The translations under genes and the position numbers were made by a program. Below are positions 27,312 through 34,882 of a DNA stretch of 64,000 bases, in pieces; position 1 is the first letter of the stretch; the number at the start of each line of letters is the position of its first letter. This stretch comes from Gemmatimonadota bacterium (GTDB lineage: Bacteria; Gemmatimonadota; Gemmatimonadetes; Gemmatimonadales; GWC2-71-9), in assembly GCA_003222035.1 (NCBI GenBank), contig QHUS01000058.1, positions 1-64,000 of the forward strand, in the 5' to 3' direction. A model generated the notes under the pieces. It saw only the letters and a list, made by a program, of their open reading frames with translations, did not search any database and had not been told where the DNA came from.

Positions 27312-28328
27312 CTAATGTGAGGATGCTCGCAGCACCGCGTCCACCGCCTGTTCCAGCGCCCGGCCGTTCCACTCCAGGCGAACGGCGAGCGCCGCAACGA
27401 GAGGCTCGGGCGCACTCCCGGGCCATTGCTCGCGGAGCTTCACGGCGTCCTTTTCGGTGACTACAACATAATCCCCACCGGCGGCGGCCCGCACGAGCCG
27501 GTCCAGGTCGGCCGGCCGATAGGCGTGATGGTCTTGATACGCCACGAGTTGCACGGTCGCGCCGGCGCCCCGCAGCTGCCCCGCGAACGCTTCCGGGTCG
27601 GCGATCCCCGCGGCAGCCACGACACGCCGTCCGGTGATCGCCTCGATCGTGTGGCGCGTACCCGATTGCAACCCCTCGAGGTGACTGATGGACAGGAACG
27701 CGGTGCAGAGCGCGGCGTGCTCGTTGCGTCGCAACCGGTCGGCCAGCGCGCCCGCGACGGCGGCCGTGGCGGTCTTGCGAGTGACCACGATCAGGTCGGC
27801 ACGACCCAAAGCATCCCAGCGTTCGCGCCAGGGCCCCGCCGGCAGCGGCCAGGGGGATCCGGCCGCGCTCTCCGCGCTGATCACGACCACGTTCAGGTCG
27901 CGCGCCACGCCGAGCAGCTGGTACGCGTCGTCGAGGATCAACACCTGGGCGCCTTGAGACTGTGCAGCTCCCGCTCCGGCCACCCGATCCGGGTTCGCCA
28001 CGACCACCGCGCGCGGCACGAGCCGCCGGTGCACCAGCGGCTCGTCGCTCCCGTAGCCACGCATCAGGATCCCCGGAATGCGCCCACGCGCTGCACAATA
28101 GTCAGCGATCCAGGCCGCGAGGGGCGTCTTCCCCGTGCCGCCGACCGACAGATTGCCCACCGCGATCGTCGGAAGGGGGAGCCGCGTGGGGGCGGGGGAA
28201 CGCGGTCGAGCCGCTCGGACCTTCATCACGGCCCAGTACGCACCCGCCAGCGGGACCAGGGGCAGGCGCGCGACCCGGGCAGTGACCGAGCGGCCCCACA
28301 GCCAATGCACGACCCTCGCCCAACTCAC
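27312..28328 (-). CDS. lpxK: Tetraacyldisaccharide 4'-kinase LpxK
   Basis: Phosphorylates the 4' position of the lipid A disaccharide at the inner-membrane face. The 338-residue protein has an N-terminal membrane-associated helix, the Walker A GNLSVGGTGKTP and the ILDDAYQLLGVARDLNVV block. The latter is usually DDGFQH in the family, so it differs at conserved positions (A for G and L for H). The GTG at 28328 overlaps the acyltransferase stop as GTGA, immediately after a G-rich mRNA tract. Confidence 0.93.
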   Translation of the reverse strand: MSWARVVHWLWGRSVTARVARLPLVPLAGAYWAVMKVRAARPRSPAPTRLPLPTIAVGNLSVGGTGKTPLAAWIADYCAARGRIPGILMRGYGSDEPLVHRRLVPRAVVVANPDRVAGAGAAQSQGAQVLILDDAYQLLGVARDLNVVVISAESAAGSPWPLPAGPWRERWDALGRADLIVVTRKTATAAVAGALADRLRRNEHAALCTAFLSISHLEGLQSGTRHTIEAITGRRVVAAAGIADPEAFAGQLRGAGATVQLVAYQDHHAYRPADLDRLVRAAAGGDYVVVTEKDAVKLREQWPGSAPEPLVAALAVRLEWNGRALEQAVDAVLRASSH

Positions 28329-28981
28329 CCTTCCCCCTTCCCCCCTCCCCCTTCCCCTTTCACATAGGTCACGGCTTGCAATTCCCGCTCGGCCAGGGCC
28401 ATCGCATCTCGCAGCGTCTCCTTGCCGGCACCGACGCCGAACGGGGCGCCGTAGGCGACCTCGACACGCGCGAAGGGTCGCGGCAGGCAGAATCGATCCC
28501 ACGACCGGATCCACCACGCGGATCCGGCGCGGGCGCCCGCGGCGATCACCAGCGCGTTGGCGTGTTGTGCCGCGGCCAGTGCGCCCGGCTTCATGCGTTC
28601 AGCCGGTCCGCGCGGGCCGTCGGGCGTGAGGGCGACTTCCCCGCCCTGGCGCAGGTAGCGCACCAGTCCCAGCAGGCCCACGTCCCCGCCGCGTTGTGAC
28701 GATCCGCGGACGATCCGGTACCCCCAGCGTTCCGACAGAGCGGCGAGGTAGCCGCCGTCGCGATGACGACTGATGAGGAGCGCCACGCCCTCGTCACGCC
28801 GATGATACAGCAGCGGAAGGATCCGACTGTGCCACAGGACGTAGATCACCGGTCGCCCGGTCGCGCGCGCCGCCGCCACGTGCTCCCACCCGTGCACCCG
28901 ATAGCGCCACGTCGCCGCGAGCAGACGCACCAGACCTGCGATGACGGCCGCCACGAACGGCTCGGCGCGCCCGAGTTTCAC
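28325..28981 (-). CDS. Lysophospholipid acyltransferase family protein (DUF374 type)
   Basis: A 218-residue membrane-associated acyltransferase of the LPLAT superfamily. Visible are the VLWHSRILPL block, SRHRDGGYLA, GSSQRGG and TPDGPRGPAERM, typical of the DUF374 subfamily found in LPS loci. It probably adds a secondary acyl chain to lipid A or Kdo-lipid A, but the substrate is inferred. The gene is bounded by GTGA overlaps on both sides (lpxB and lpxK). Its C-terminal tail is Gly/Lys/Glu-rich because the DNA there is a purine tract. Confidence 0.88.
   Translation of the reverse strand: MKLGRAEPFVAAVIAGLVRLLAATWRYRVHGWEHVAAARATGRPVIYVLWHSRILPLLYHRRDEGVALLISRHRDGGYLAALSERWGYRIVRGSSQRGGDVGLLGLVRYLRQGGEVALTPDGPRGPAERMKPGALAAAQHANALVIAAGARAGSAWWIRSWDRFCLPRPFARVEVAYGAPFGVGAGKETLRDAMALAERELQAVTYVKGEGGGGKGEG
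28328..28357 (-). repeat. G-run tract (G-quadruplex motif) at the acyltransferase-lpxK junction
   Basis: The minus strand (mRNA sense) holds five G-runs of 4, 5, 6, 5 and 3 bases separated by 1-2 nt, ending directly at the lpxK GTG. This satisfies the classical four-run quadruplex pattern and also contains purine-rich Shine-Dalgarno-like sequence. Confidence 0.6.
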
Positions 28982-30114
28982 GCTGCCCTCCCCCCCCCCC
29001 CTCCTGCGCACAACTCGAGCGCGAGGGCGGCGACGCGGTCGGCTGCGCCGGGCGACCCTAAGCGCTGCCGCACGAGGGCGAGCCCTTCCCGCTGGCGCCG
29101 GGCGGCGACACTCTCGGGGTCGAGCAGCGGAAGCACGGCGTCGGCCAACGCACCGGGAGTCACCGCGTCCTGCAGCAGCTCGGCACTCACGTCGCGCTCG
29201 GCGATCAGGTTCACCAGGCCGACGTGGGGGACCCGCAGCATCCGGATGGCGATGGCGAAGGAAACCGGGTTGAGCCGGTAGGCGATGACCATGGGAACGT
29301 CGGCGAGCGCGGCTTCCAGCGTCGTCGTCCCCGACTTGCAGAGTCCGGCATCGGCGGCGGCGAATACTGCCAGGGGATCCCCGACGTGCAGGTGAATCGC
29401 GCCCGCGTCGGGGTAGTGGGCGTGCGGCGTTCCCGCCGCGACGACTTGGACGTCGGGGCGCGCCTGACGCACTCGCGTCGCCGCGTCGCGGAACGCGGGC
29501 CAGAGCCGCTTCACCTCCAGGGCGCGACTCCCCGGGAACAGTCCGAGTACCGGACGTTGGCTGTCGAGTCCGAGCATGCGCCTGGCCTCGGCACGGGGTG
29601 GCGGCGCCGGGCGATCTTTCAGCGGATGCCCGACGAACGTGGCCGCCACGCCGTGGTCGCGAAAGAACGCCTCCTCGAAGGGGAGGATGACGGCGAGCCG
29701 GCGCACCGCGGTCAATTTGCGCACCCGGCCCGGCGCCCAGGCCCACATCTGGGGCGCGATGTAGTACAGGACCGGAATGCCCAGAGCGGCGGCTTCCGCC
29801 GCCACGCGCAGGTGATAGCCGGGATAGTCGACGAGGATCGCGAGATCGTAGCGTCCGGCCTTGAAGGCGGCGCGCACCCGCCCCAGCAAGCGCAGGTGGG
29901 CAGGAACCTTCCACAGCGCTTCCACGAATCCCACCACGGAGAAGCGCTCCATGCGGTCCAGCACCACCGCACCCGCCGCCGCCAGCTCGGGCCCGCCGAA
30001 CGCCTCGACGGTGACGGCCGGGACCCGGCGCTTCAAGGCGGTCACGACGGCGGCGGCGTGCGCGTCCCCCGACGGCTCGCCCGCCGAGATGTAGATGCGC
30101 GGGGCGCGGCTCAC
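28978..30114 (-). CDS. lpxB: Lipid-A-disaccharide synthase LpxB
   Basis: GT19 glycosyltransferase joining UDP-2,3-diacylglucosamine and lipid X. The 378-residue protein has ISAGEPSGDAHAA at the N-terminus, DYPGYHLRVA, YYIAPQMWAWAP, LGLFPGSRALEVKR, and the CKSGTTTLEAAL donor-binding motif. The GTG at 30114 is chosen because the signature starts nine residues later; it directly abuts the right half of a 12-bp hairpin in the leader. The 3' end runs into an 11-base G tract just before the GTG of the next gene. Confidence 0.96.
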   Translation of the reverse strand: MSRAPRIYISAGEPSGDAHAAAVVTALKRRVPAVTVEAFGGPELAAAGAVVLDRMERFSVVGFVEALWKVPAHLRLLGRVRAAFKAGRYDLAILVDYPGYHLRVAAEAAALGIPVLYYIAPQMWAWAPGRVRKLTAVRRLAVILPFEEAFFRDHGVAATFVGHPLKDRPAPPPRAEARRMLGLDSQRPVLGLFPGSRALEVKRLWPAFRDAATRVRQARPDVQVVAAGTPHAHYPDAGAIHLHVGDPLAVFAAADAGLCKSGTTTLEAALADVPMVIAYRLNPVSFAIAIRMLRVPHVGLVNLIAERDVSAELLQDAVTPGALADAVLPLLDPESVAARRQREGLALVRQRLGSPGAADRVAALALELCAGGGGGRAA

Positions 30115-30173
30115 GCCGTTCCAACTGCAGTCGCCAAACGCGCCGCGGACTTGCCGGGAAGAGTTGGAACGGC
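30115..30173 (-). promoter_or_regulatory. Perfect 12-bp inverted repeat in the lpxB leader
   Basis: Arms GCCGTTCCAACT (30115-30126) and AGTTGGAACGGC (30162-30173) are exact reverse complements separated by 35 nt. In the minus-strand mRNA the hairpin fills the gap between the oxidoreductase stop and the lpxB GTG, with its 3' arm touching the start codon, so it would cover the ribosome-binding region. It is not followed by a U-run, so it is unlikely to be a terminator. It could be a translational control hairpin or a protein-binding site. Confidence 0.5.
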
Positions 30174-30175
30174 AC

Positions 30176-31153
30176 TCACGGCCGCGCGGCTGCGAGGGGC
30201 GAGGCCTGGACCGCGTCGGCGATCCGAAAGGCGAGGGCCAGAGCATGCGCCCCGGCGGCACCCGACACGACGACTTCTTCTTCCCCGCGCACCGCGCGCA
30301 GGAAGCTTTCCAGCTCGAGTTTCAAGGGTTCCGCCTCCGGCGCGTCGAGCCGCACGTGCTCCACGATCTGCTCGAGCGACGTGGCGCCGAGACTCTGCCA
30401 GCCGGCCTTGAGCCGGTAGTAGTCGCCGCTGCCCTGCGCGAGGTCGAGCGAGAAGTAGCCGTTCGGCTGAAACATCCGGAGCTTCCGCGTACGCTCGCGC
30501 GACACGCGACTGGCCGTCACGTTCGCGATGGCGCCGTTGGCGAACTCGATCCGCGCGTTGGCGATGTCCACGTGCGTCGTGAGCAACGGCACCCCGGTCG
30601 CCCGAACGTCCACCACGTCCGAGCGCACGAGCTCGAGAACCAGATCGAGGTCGTGAATCATGAGATCGAGGATCACGGCCACGTCGGTGCCGCGCGGCTG
30701 GAACGGCGCCAGCCGGTCGATCTGCAGAAACCGGGGTTCGTCCAGGTACGGTGCCGCCGCCCGCACGGCGCGGTTGAACCGCTCGACGTGGCCGACCTGG
30801 AGCACGACGCCGCGCGCGGTGGCGCGGCGCACCAGATCCTCCGCCGCCACGACTGTATCGGCGAGCGGCTTCTCCATGAGCAGCGCGATGCCACGCTCAA
30901 GCACCGCGGTCCCGACCTCGGCGTGTGCGGGCGTGGGAACCGCAACGGTCACGGCGTCCACTCCATCGAGCAGCGGCGCGAGGGCCGGATGTGCGACCGT
31001 CTCGAGCTGCGCCGCGACCTCGGCGGCGCGCGCGGAGTTGTTGTCGTAGATGCCGGCGAACGTGATCCCCGGCATGCGCCGCAACAGCCGCGCGTGGTGA
31101 AACCCGAGCGCTCCGGTGCCGATGACCCCCACCCGCACCGGCGCCGTGCTCAC
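30176..31153 (-). CDS. Gfo/Idh/MocA-family oxidoreductase within the lpx operon
   Basis: A 325-residue NAD(P)-dependent sugar oxidoreductase. The Rossmann motif is GVIGTGALGFHHARLL; the catalytic-lysine motif MEKPLAD lies near residues 92-98, and DLMIHDLDLVLEL matches the second domain. Its GTG (31153) overlaps the lpxA stop as GTGA. In Acidithiobacillus ferrooxidans the related dehydrogenase GnnA works with the aminotransferase GnnB to make UDP-GlcNAc3N for lipid A. No GnnB-like gene is seen here, so a GnnA role is only a possibility. It occupies the lpxA-lpxB slot where some bacteria carry lpxI. Confidence 0.85.
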   Translation of the reverse strand: MSTAPVRVGVIGTGALGFHHARLLRRMPGITFAGIYDNNSARAAEVAAQLETVAHPALAPLLDGVDAVTVAVPTPAHAEVGTAVLERGIALLMEKPLADTVVAAEDLVRRATARGVVLQVGHVERFNRAVRAAAPYLDEPRFLQIDRLAPFQPRGTDVAVILDLMIHDLDLVLELVRSDVVDVRATGVPLLTTHVDIANARIEFANGAIANVTASRVSRERTRKLRMFQPNGYFSLDLAQGSGDYYRLKAGWQSLGATSLEQIVEHVRLDAPEAEPLKLELESFLRAVRGEEEVVVSGAAGAHALALAFRIADAVQASPLAAARP

Positions 31154-31917
31154 ACCAACACTCCCCGCTGCGATCCTTCGATGAACTTGAGAAAATTCTC
31201 TACTTCGGGTATCTGCGGCAGCTCGGCACGGGCCTTGGCAATCCCCTGGCTCACCGTCATGTCGGAATTGAACAGCAGCCGGTAGGCGCGCTTCAGCGCG
31301 AGCTTCACGTCGGGGGCGAACCCGGCGCGCTGCAGGCCCACGGAGTTGAGCCCGTACAGGTGGACCGGATTGCCCACAGCCTTGGTATAGGGCGGCACGT
31401 CCTGGTTCACGCGCGACCCACCCCCGACGAACGAAAAGGTCCCGATCCGCACGAACTGATGGATCGGCACGAGTCCCGAGATGATCGCGCGGTCTTCGAT
31501 CGTCACGTGTCCCGCCATCTGGACGGCGTTCGCGATGATCACGTCGTTGGCGATGTGACAATCGTGCGCGAGGTGCACGTACGACATCAGGAAGCAGCGC
31601 TGCCCCACGGACGTCTTTCCCGTCGCCTGCGTCCCGCGGTTGATCGTGCAGTACTCCCGGATCACCGTGGCATCGCCCACTTCGACCCAGGTGTCTTCTC
31701 CCTTGTACTTCAGATCCTGGGGGTCGTTGCCCAGCACGCTGCCGTACCCGATGCGGACGCCGGTACCGAGCTTGACGTTGCGCTCCAGCACCGCGTGGGC
31801 CGCGATGTGACAGCGCTCGCCGATGGTGACCCGCGGGCCGATGATCGCGTACGGGCCGATCGTGACGTCGCTCGAGACGGCAGCCGTGGGATCGACCAGG
31901 GCCGTCCGGTGGATCAC
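31150..31917 (-). CDS. lpxA: UDP-N-acetylglucosamine O-acyltransferase LpxA
   Basis: First step of lipid A synthesis: transfer of a 3-hydroxyacyl chain from ACP to UDP-GlcNAc (or an amino analogue). The 255-residue protein is a left-handed beta-helix of hexapeptide repeats with a C-terminal helical domain. The catalytic His lies in the YVHLAHDCHI region, and NRGTQ, PIHQFVRIG and YGLNSVGLQRAGF match the family. The GTG (31917) overlaps the lpxC-fabZ stop as GTGA. Confidence 0.96.
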   Translation of the reverse strand: MIHRTALVDPTAAVSSDVTIGPYAIIGPRVTIGERCHIAAHAVLERNVKLGTGVRIGYGSVLGNDPQDLKYKGEDTWVEVGDATVIREYCTINRGTQATGKTSVGQRCFLMSYVHLAHDCHIANDVIIANAVQMAGHVTIEDRAIISGLVPIHQFVRIGTFSFVGGGSRVNQDVPPYTKAVGNPVHLYGLNSVGLQRAGFAPDVKLALKRAYRLLFNSDMTVSQGIAKARAELPQIPEVENFLKFIEGSQRGVLV

Positions 31918-33197
31918 CGGTCCACCACCGACGCCATCATCTCTGCCTCCGCCACCATCTGGCCGTCCACGTACCCGACCCCCTTCATCTTGCACGTCTT
32001 GCCGCGGAACTGGACCATCTCGAGCTCGAACCGGATCTGATCGCCCGGGATGACCGGCCGGCGAAACTTCACGTTGTCCATCGACATGAAGTACACGACC
32101 TTGTCCTCGACGTTCTGTCCCTCGAAGAAGCTCATCAGCAACATCCCGCCCACCTGCGCCATCGCCTCGATGATGAGCACCCCGGGCATGATCGGATGGC
32201 CGGGGAAGTGGCCCTGGAAGAACGGCTCGTTGATCGTGACGTTCTTGATGCCGACGATCCGCTGCTGCCCCTCGATCTCGATGATCCGGTCCACCAGCAG
32301 GAACGGGTAGCGGTGCGGCAGGACTTCCATGATCCGCCCGATGTCCATCTTGGGCGGCCCCTCGCGCCGCGCCGCCCGCGCCAGAGCGCGCGCCAGGGCG
32401 ATGTTGCCGGCATGCGACGGCCGCGTCGCGACGATGTGGGCGCGCACGCGCGCGCCGGTGAGCGCGAGGTCGCCGAGGATGTCGGCGGCCTTGTGACGCA
32501 CGAACTCGTCGGGCCACCGGAGCTCCCCGCCGTTCGCCAGCCCGCGCTCGTCCAGCACGATCGCGTTGGCGCTCGACGCGCCCTTGATCAGCCCTTTGGC
32601 CTGGAGCGCCGCCACCTCGCTCGTGAACCCGAACGTCCGCGCGGGGGCGAGCTCTTTCGCGAACGCCTGGGGAGTCACCGTGAAGCTCGCCGCCTGGCGT
32701 CCGATCAGGGGATGCGGCCACTCGATCGTCACCGTGAGTCGCAGTTCCTTCGCGGGCGCCACCACGTAGCTCGAGTCGCCGTCGCTCACCGTGAACGGCG
32801 CAGGCACCACGAGGACGAGCGCCTCGCCGCTCGTCTCCGTCGGACCGGCACGCGTCAGCGCCTCGAAGTACGGCTGGACGCTGCCGTCGAGGATGGGCGG
32901 CTCCGGTCCGGACAGCTCGACCGTGAGGTCGTCGATCTCGTGCGCCGCCACCGCGGCCAGGAGGTGCTCCACGGTATGGATCGTGGACTCTCCTTTGCCG
33001 ATGGCCGTGCGCCGCTCGACTGCCTCCACTTCGGACAAGAGCGCCGGGACCTGGGGCTTTCCGGCGAGGTCCACTCGCCGGAATACGACCCCCTGGCCCG
33101 CCGGCGCGGGCAGGAAGGTCGCCTCGGTGCGGGCACCGGTGTGAAGTCCCGTCCCCGAGACGACCGCCGTGGTGCGGATGCCGCGCCTAGCGCTCAG
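31914..33197 (-). CDS. lpxC-fabZ: Bifunctional LpxC-FabZ: UDP-acyl-GlcN deacetylase / 3-hydroxyacyl-ACP dehydratase
   Basis: The N-terminal part (about residues 1-280) is LpxC, the zinc deacetylase that commits to lipid [17 protein letters not shown] with a zinc His, [13 protein letters not shown] with His and Asp ligands, and the catalytic SHAGNIALA. The C-terminal 140 residues are Fab[21 protein letters not shown] and the active-site [11 protein letters not shown]. This fusion is known in Bacteroidetes. No ATG, GTG or TTG lies near the LpxC N-terminus; a CTG at 33197 (or 33206), overlapping the lpxD stop, is the likely start. The only upstream ATG (33293) would add an out-of-frame reading of lpxD. 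Confidence 0.93.
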   Translation of the reverse strand: MSARRGIRTTAVVSGTGLHTGARTEATFLPAPAGQGVVFRRVDLAGKPQVPALLSEVEAVERRTAIGKGESTIHTVEHLLAAVAAHEIDDLTVELSGPEPPILDGSVQPYFEALTRAGPTETSGEALVLVVPAPFTVSDGDSSYVVAPAKELRLTVTIEWPHPLIGRQAASFTVTPQAFAKELAPARTFGFTSEVAALQAKGLIKGASSANAIVLDERGLANGGELRWPDEFVRHKAADILGDLALTGARVRAHIVATRPSHAGNIALARALARAARREGPPKMDIGRIMEVLPHRYPFLLVDRIIEIEGQQRIVGIKNVTINEPFFQGHFPGHPIMPGVLIIEAMAQVGGMLLMSFFEGQNVEDKVVYFMSMDNVKFRRPVIPGDQIRFELEMVQFRGKTCKMKGVGYVDGQMVAEAEMMASVVDR

Positions 33198-34233
33198 CGT
33201 CGTCAGCCCGGCGCACCAGCGCCTCGAGATCGTCCACGATGAGCGCGAGCCGATACAACGCGCCCTGGGCCCGCAGGAACTCCCGGTGGGCACGGGCGGG
33301 ATACCCCGACACCGTCGCCCCCGCGGCGATGTCGCCGATCACGCCTCCCTGCACGGTGACGCGCGCGCCCCGCCCGATCGTGACGTGGTCGGCGAGACCC
33401 GCCTGGCCCGCGAGAAACACGTCGTCCTCGACGTACGTGCTCCCCGCGATACCCGCCTGCCCCGCGATGAGGCAGCGCGCGCCGATGCGGCAGTTGTGGC
33501 CGATCTGCACGAGGTTGTCGATCTTCGTGCCCGGGCCGATCACCGTGTCGTCCACGCTGCCCCGGTCAATGGTCGTATTGGCTCCGATCTCGACGTCGTC
33601 CCCGATGATACAGCGCCCCACCTGAGGAATCTTCCGTGGCGCCGCGCCGTTCTTGCCCGGGATGTAGCCGAACCCATCCGCGCCCAGCCGCACGCCCGCG
33701 TGCAGGATCACCCGGCTTCCCACGATCGTGCCGCTGTAACACACCACGTGGGGCATGACCTCTACGTCGTCCCCCAGCTGCACGCCGTCTCCCAGGACCA
33801 CACCCGCGGCAATCCGCACGTTGCGGCCGAGGCGGACGTCCCGGCCGAGCACCGCGTACGGTCCGATCGCAACGGGCTCCTGCCAAACGACGCCCTGTCC
33901 GATCACCGCCGTGCGATGCACGCCCGGCTCCCAAGCCGGCTCCGGGTAGAGCACGGGGACGACGGCGAGCAGCGCCTCGTGCGGGTCGCGCACGACGACG
34001 CGACAGGCAGGCCCCGCCGAGTCGGGCGGCACGAGGTCCGCCTTGCAGAGCACGATCGCGGCGCTAGAGCGTTGAAAATACTGGAGATAGCGCCTCGCGG
34101 CAAGAAACGACAGATCCTCGGGACCGGCCCGGTCCAACGGCGCGACGCCCGACGCGACCACGTCCGGCGATCCGACGAGCTGCCCGTTGGTGAGGGCTGC
34201 GATCTCGCGGGCAGTGATGCGCCGAACGCGCAC
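33187..34233 (-). CDS. lpxD: UDP-3-O-acylglucosamine N-acyltransferase LpxD
   Basis: Adds the N-linked 3-hydroxyacyl chain after LpxC. 348 residues: an N-terminal uridine-binding domain (SFLAARRYLQYF), then a hexapeptide left-handed helix, with the catalytic His in the QIGHNCRIG region and ANTTIDRGSVDDT, and a C-terminal helix. GTG start at 34233. The 50-bp gap to the downstream skp gene is an almost pure purine tract on the plus strand. Confidence 0.96.
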   Translation of the reverse strand: MRVRRITAREIAALTNGQLVGSPDVVASGVAPLDRAGPEDLSFLAARRYLQYFQRSSAAIVLCKADLVPPDSAGPACRVVVRDPHEALLAVVPVLYPEPAWEPGVHRTAVIGQGVVWQEPVAIGPYAVLGRDVRLGRNVRIAAGVVLGDGVQLGDDVEVMPHVVCYSGTIVGSRVILHAGVRLGADGFGYIPGKNGAAPRKIPQVGRCIIGDDVEIGANTTIDRGSVDDTVIGPGTKIDNLVQIGHNCRIGARCLIAGQAGIAGSTYVEDDVFLAGQAGLADHVTIGRGARVTVQGGVIGDIAAGATVSGYPARAHREFLRAQGALYRLALIVDDLEALVRRADDAER

Positions 34234-34249
34234 GGAGAAAGAGCGGAGA

Positions 34250-34278
34250 GGGGAGGAGGGGGGAGGGGGGGGAGGGGG
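34250..34278 (+). repeat. G-run tract between lpxD and skp
   Basis: The plus strand carries G-runs of 4, 2, 6, 8 and 5 separated by single A residues. It is template-strand for the operon, so a DNA quadruplex could hinder polymerase, while the mRNA carries a C-rich run. It occupies most of the 50-bp intergenic gap. Confidence 0.55.
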
Positions 34279-34283
34279 CCCGC

Positions 34284-34853
34284 CTACTTCGCCTGCTTCA
34301 GCCGCTCAACGACCCTGGGTGTGATGTCGAGACTCGGATCGGCGGCGACGATGTTGTTCGTGGGCGAGTCGGCGTCAAAGATCAAGGCGTAGTTGCCCTC
34401 GGCGCGCAGTCCCTGAATGACGGCGTTGACGCGTGCCTGGATCGGCTGAATCAGCTCGCGTTGACGCTGCTGGCTCTTGTCCTGCAGCTCGTTCGAGCGT
34501 TGCTCCAGGCGCTGCTGCAGCTGCTGGAGCTCCTTCTGCTTCGCCGCCTTGGCCGCCGATGAAAGCGCGATCGACTGCTTCTCGAACGTCTGGACGGCGG
34601 AGTCGAACTGCTGGCGGAGCTTCTGGGCTTCGTCTTGAAAGCCCTGATACTCCTTCTTGAACGTGGACTCGGCCGCCGCATAGCCCGGCGTTTGCTCGAG
34701 AATCTGCTGCGAGCTGATGAACGCAATCTTGAGGGCCGGCTGTCCGGCTCCCCCGCCCCCGGCCTGCGCCTGCGCTTTCGCCTGCGCCCGGCTCACCGCC
34801 GGTAGGGCCACCGCAAGGCCGATCATCGCCAACACCGTTGCCGCACGCGCCAT
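34284..34853 (-). CDS. skp: Periplasmic chaperone OmpH/Skp family
   Basis: Holds unfolded outer-membrane proteins in the periplasm for BamA. 189 residues: signal peptide ending in AVSRAQA, then the OmpH core beginning KIAFISSQQILEQTPGY, a long Gln/Lys/Arg-rich coiled-coil hairpin (about 70-150), and the conserved YALIFDADSPTNNIVAAD strand before the C-terminal helix. The ATG at 34853 gives the clean signal peptide. It sits between bamA (29-nt gap) and lpxD, the classical order. Confidence 0.93.
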   Translation of the reverse strand: MARAATVLAMIGLAVALPAVSRAQAKAQAQAGGGGAGQPALKIAFISSQQILEQTPGYAAAESTFKKEYQGFQDEAQKLRQQFDSAVQTFEKQSIALSSAAKAAKQKELQQLQQRLEQRSNELQDKSQQRQRELIQPIQARVNAVIQGLRAEGNYALIFDADSPTNNIVAADPSLDITPRVVERLKQAK

Positions 34854-34882
34854 AACGATCCCCCCGAAAAGAAAACGGCCGA

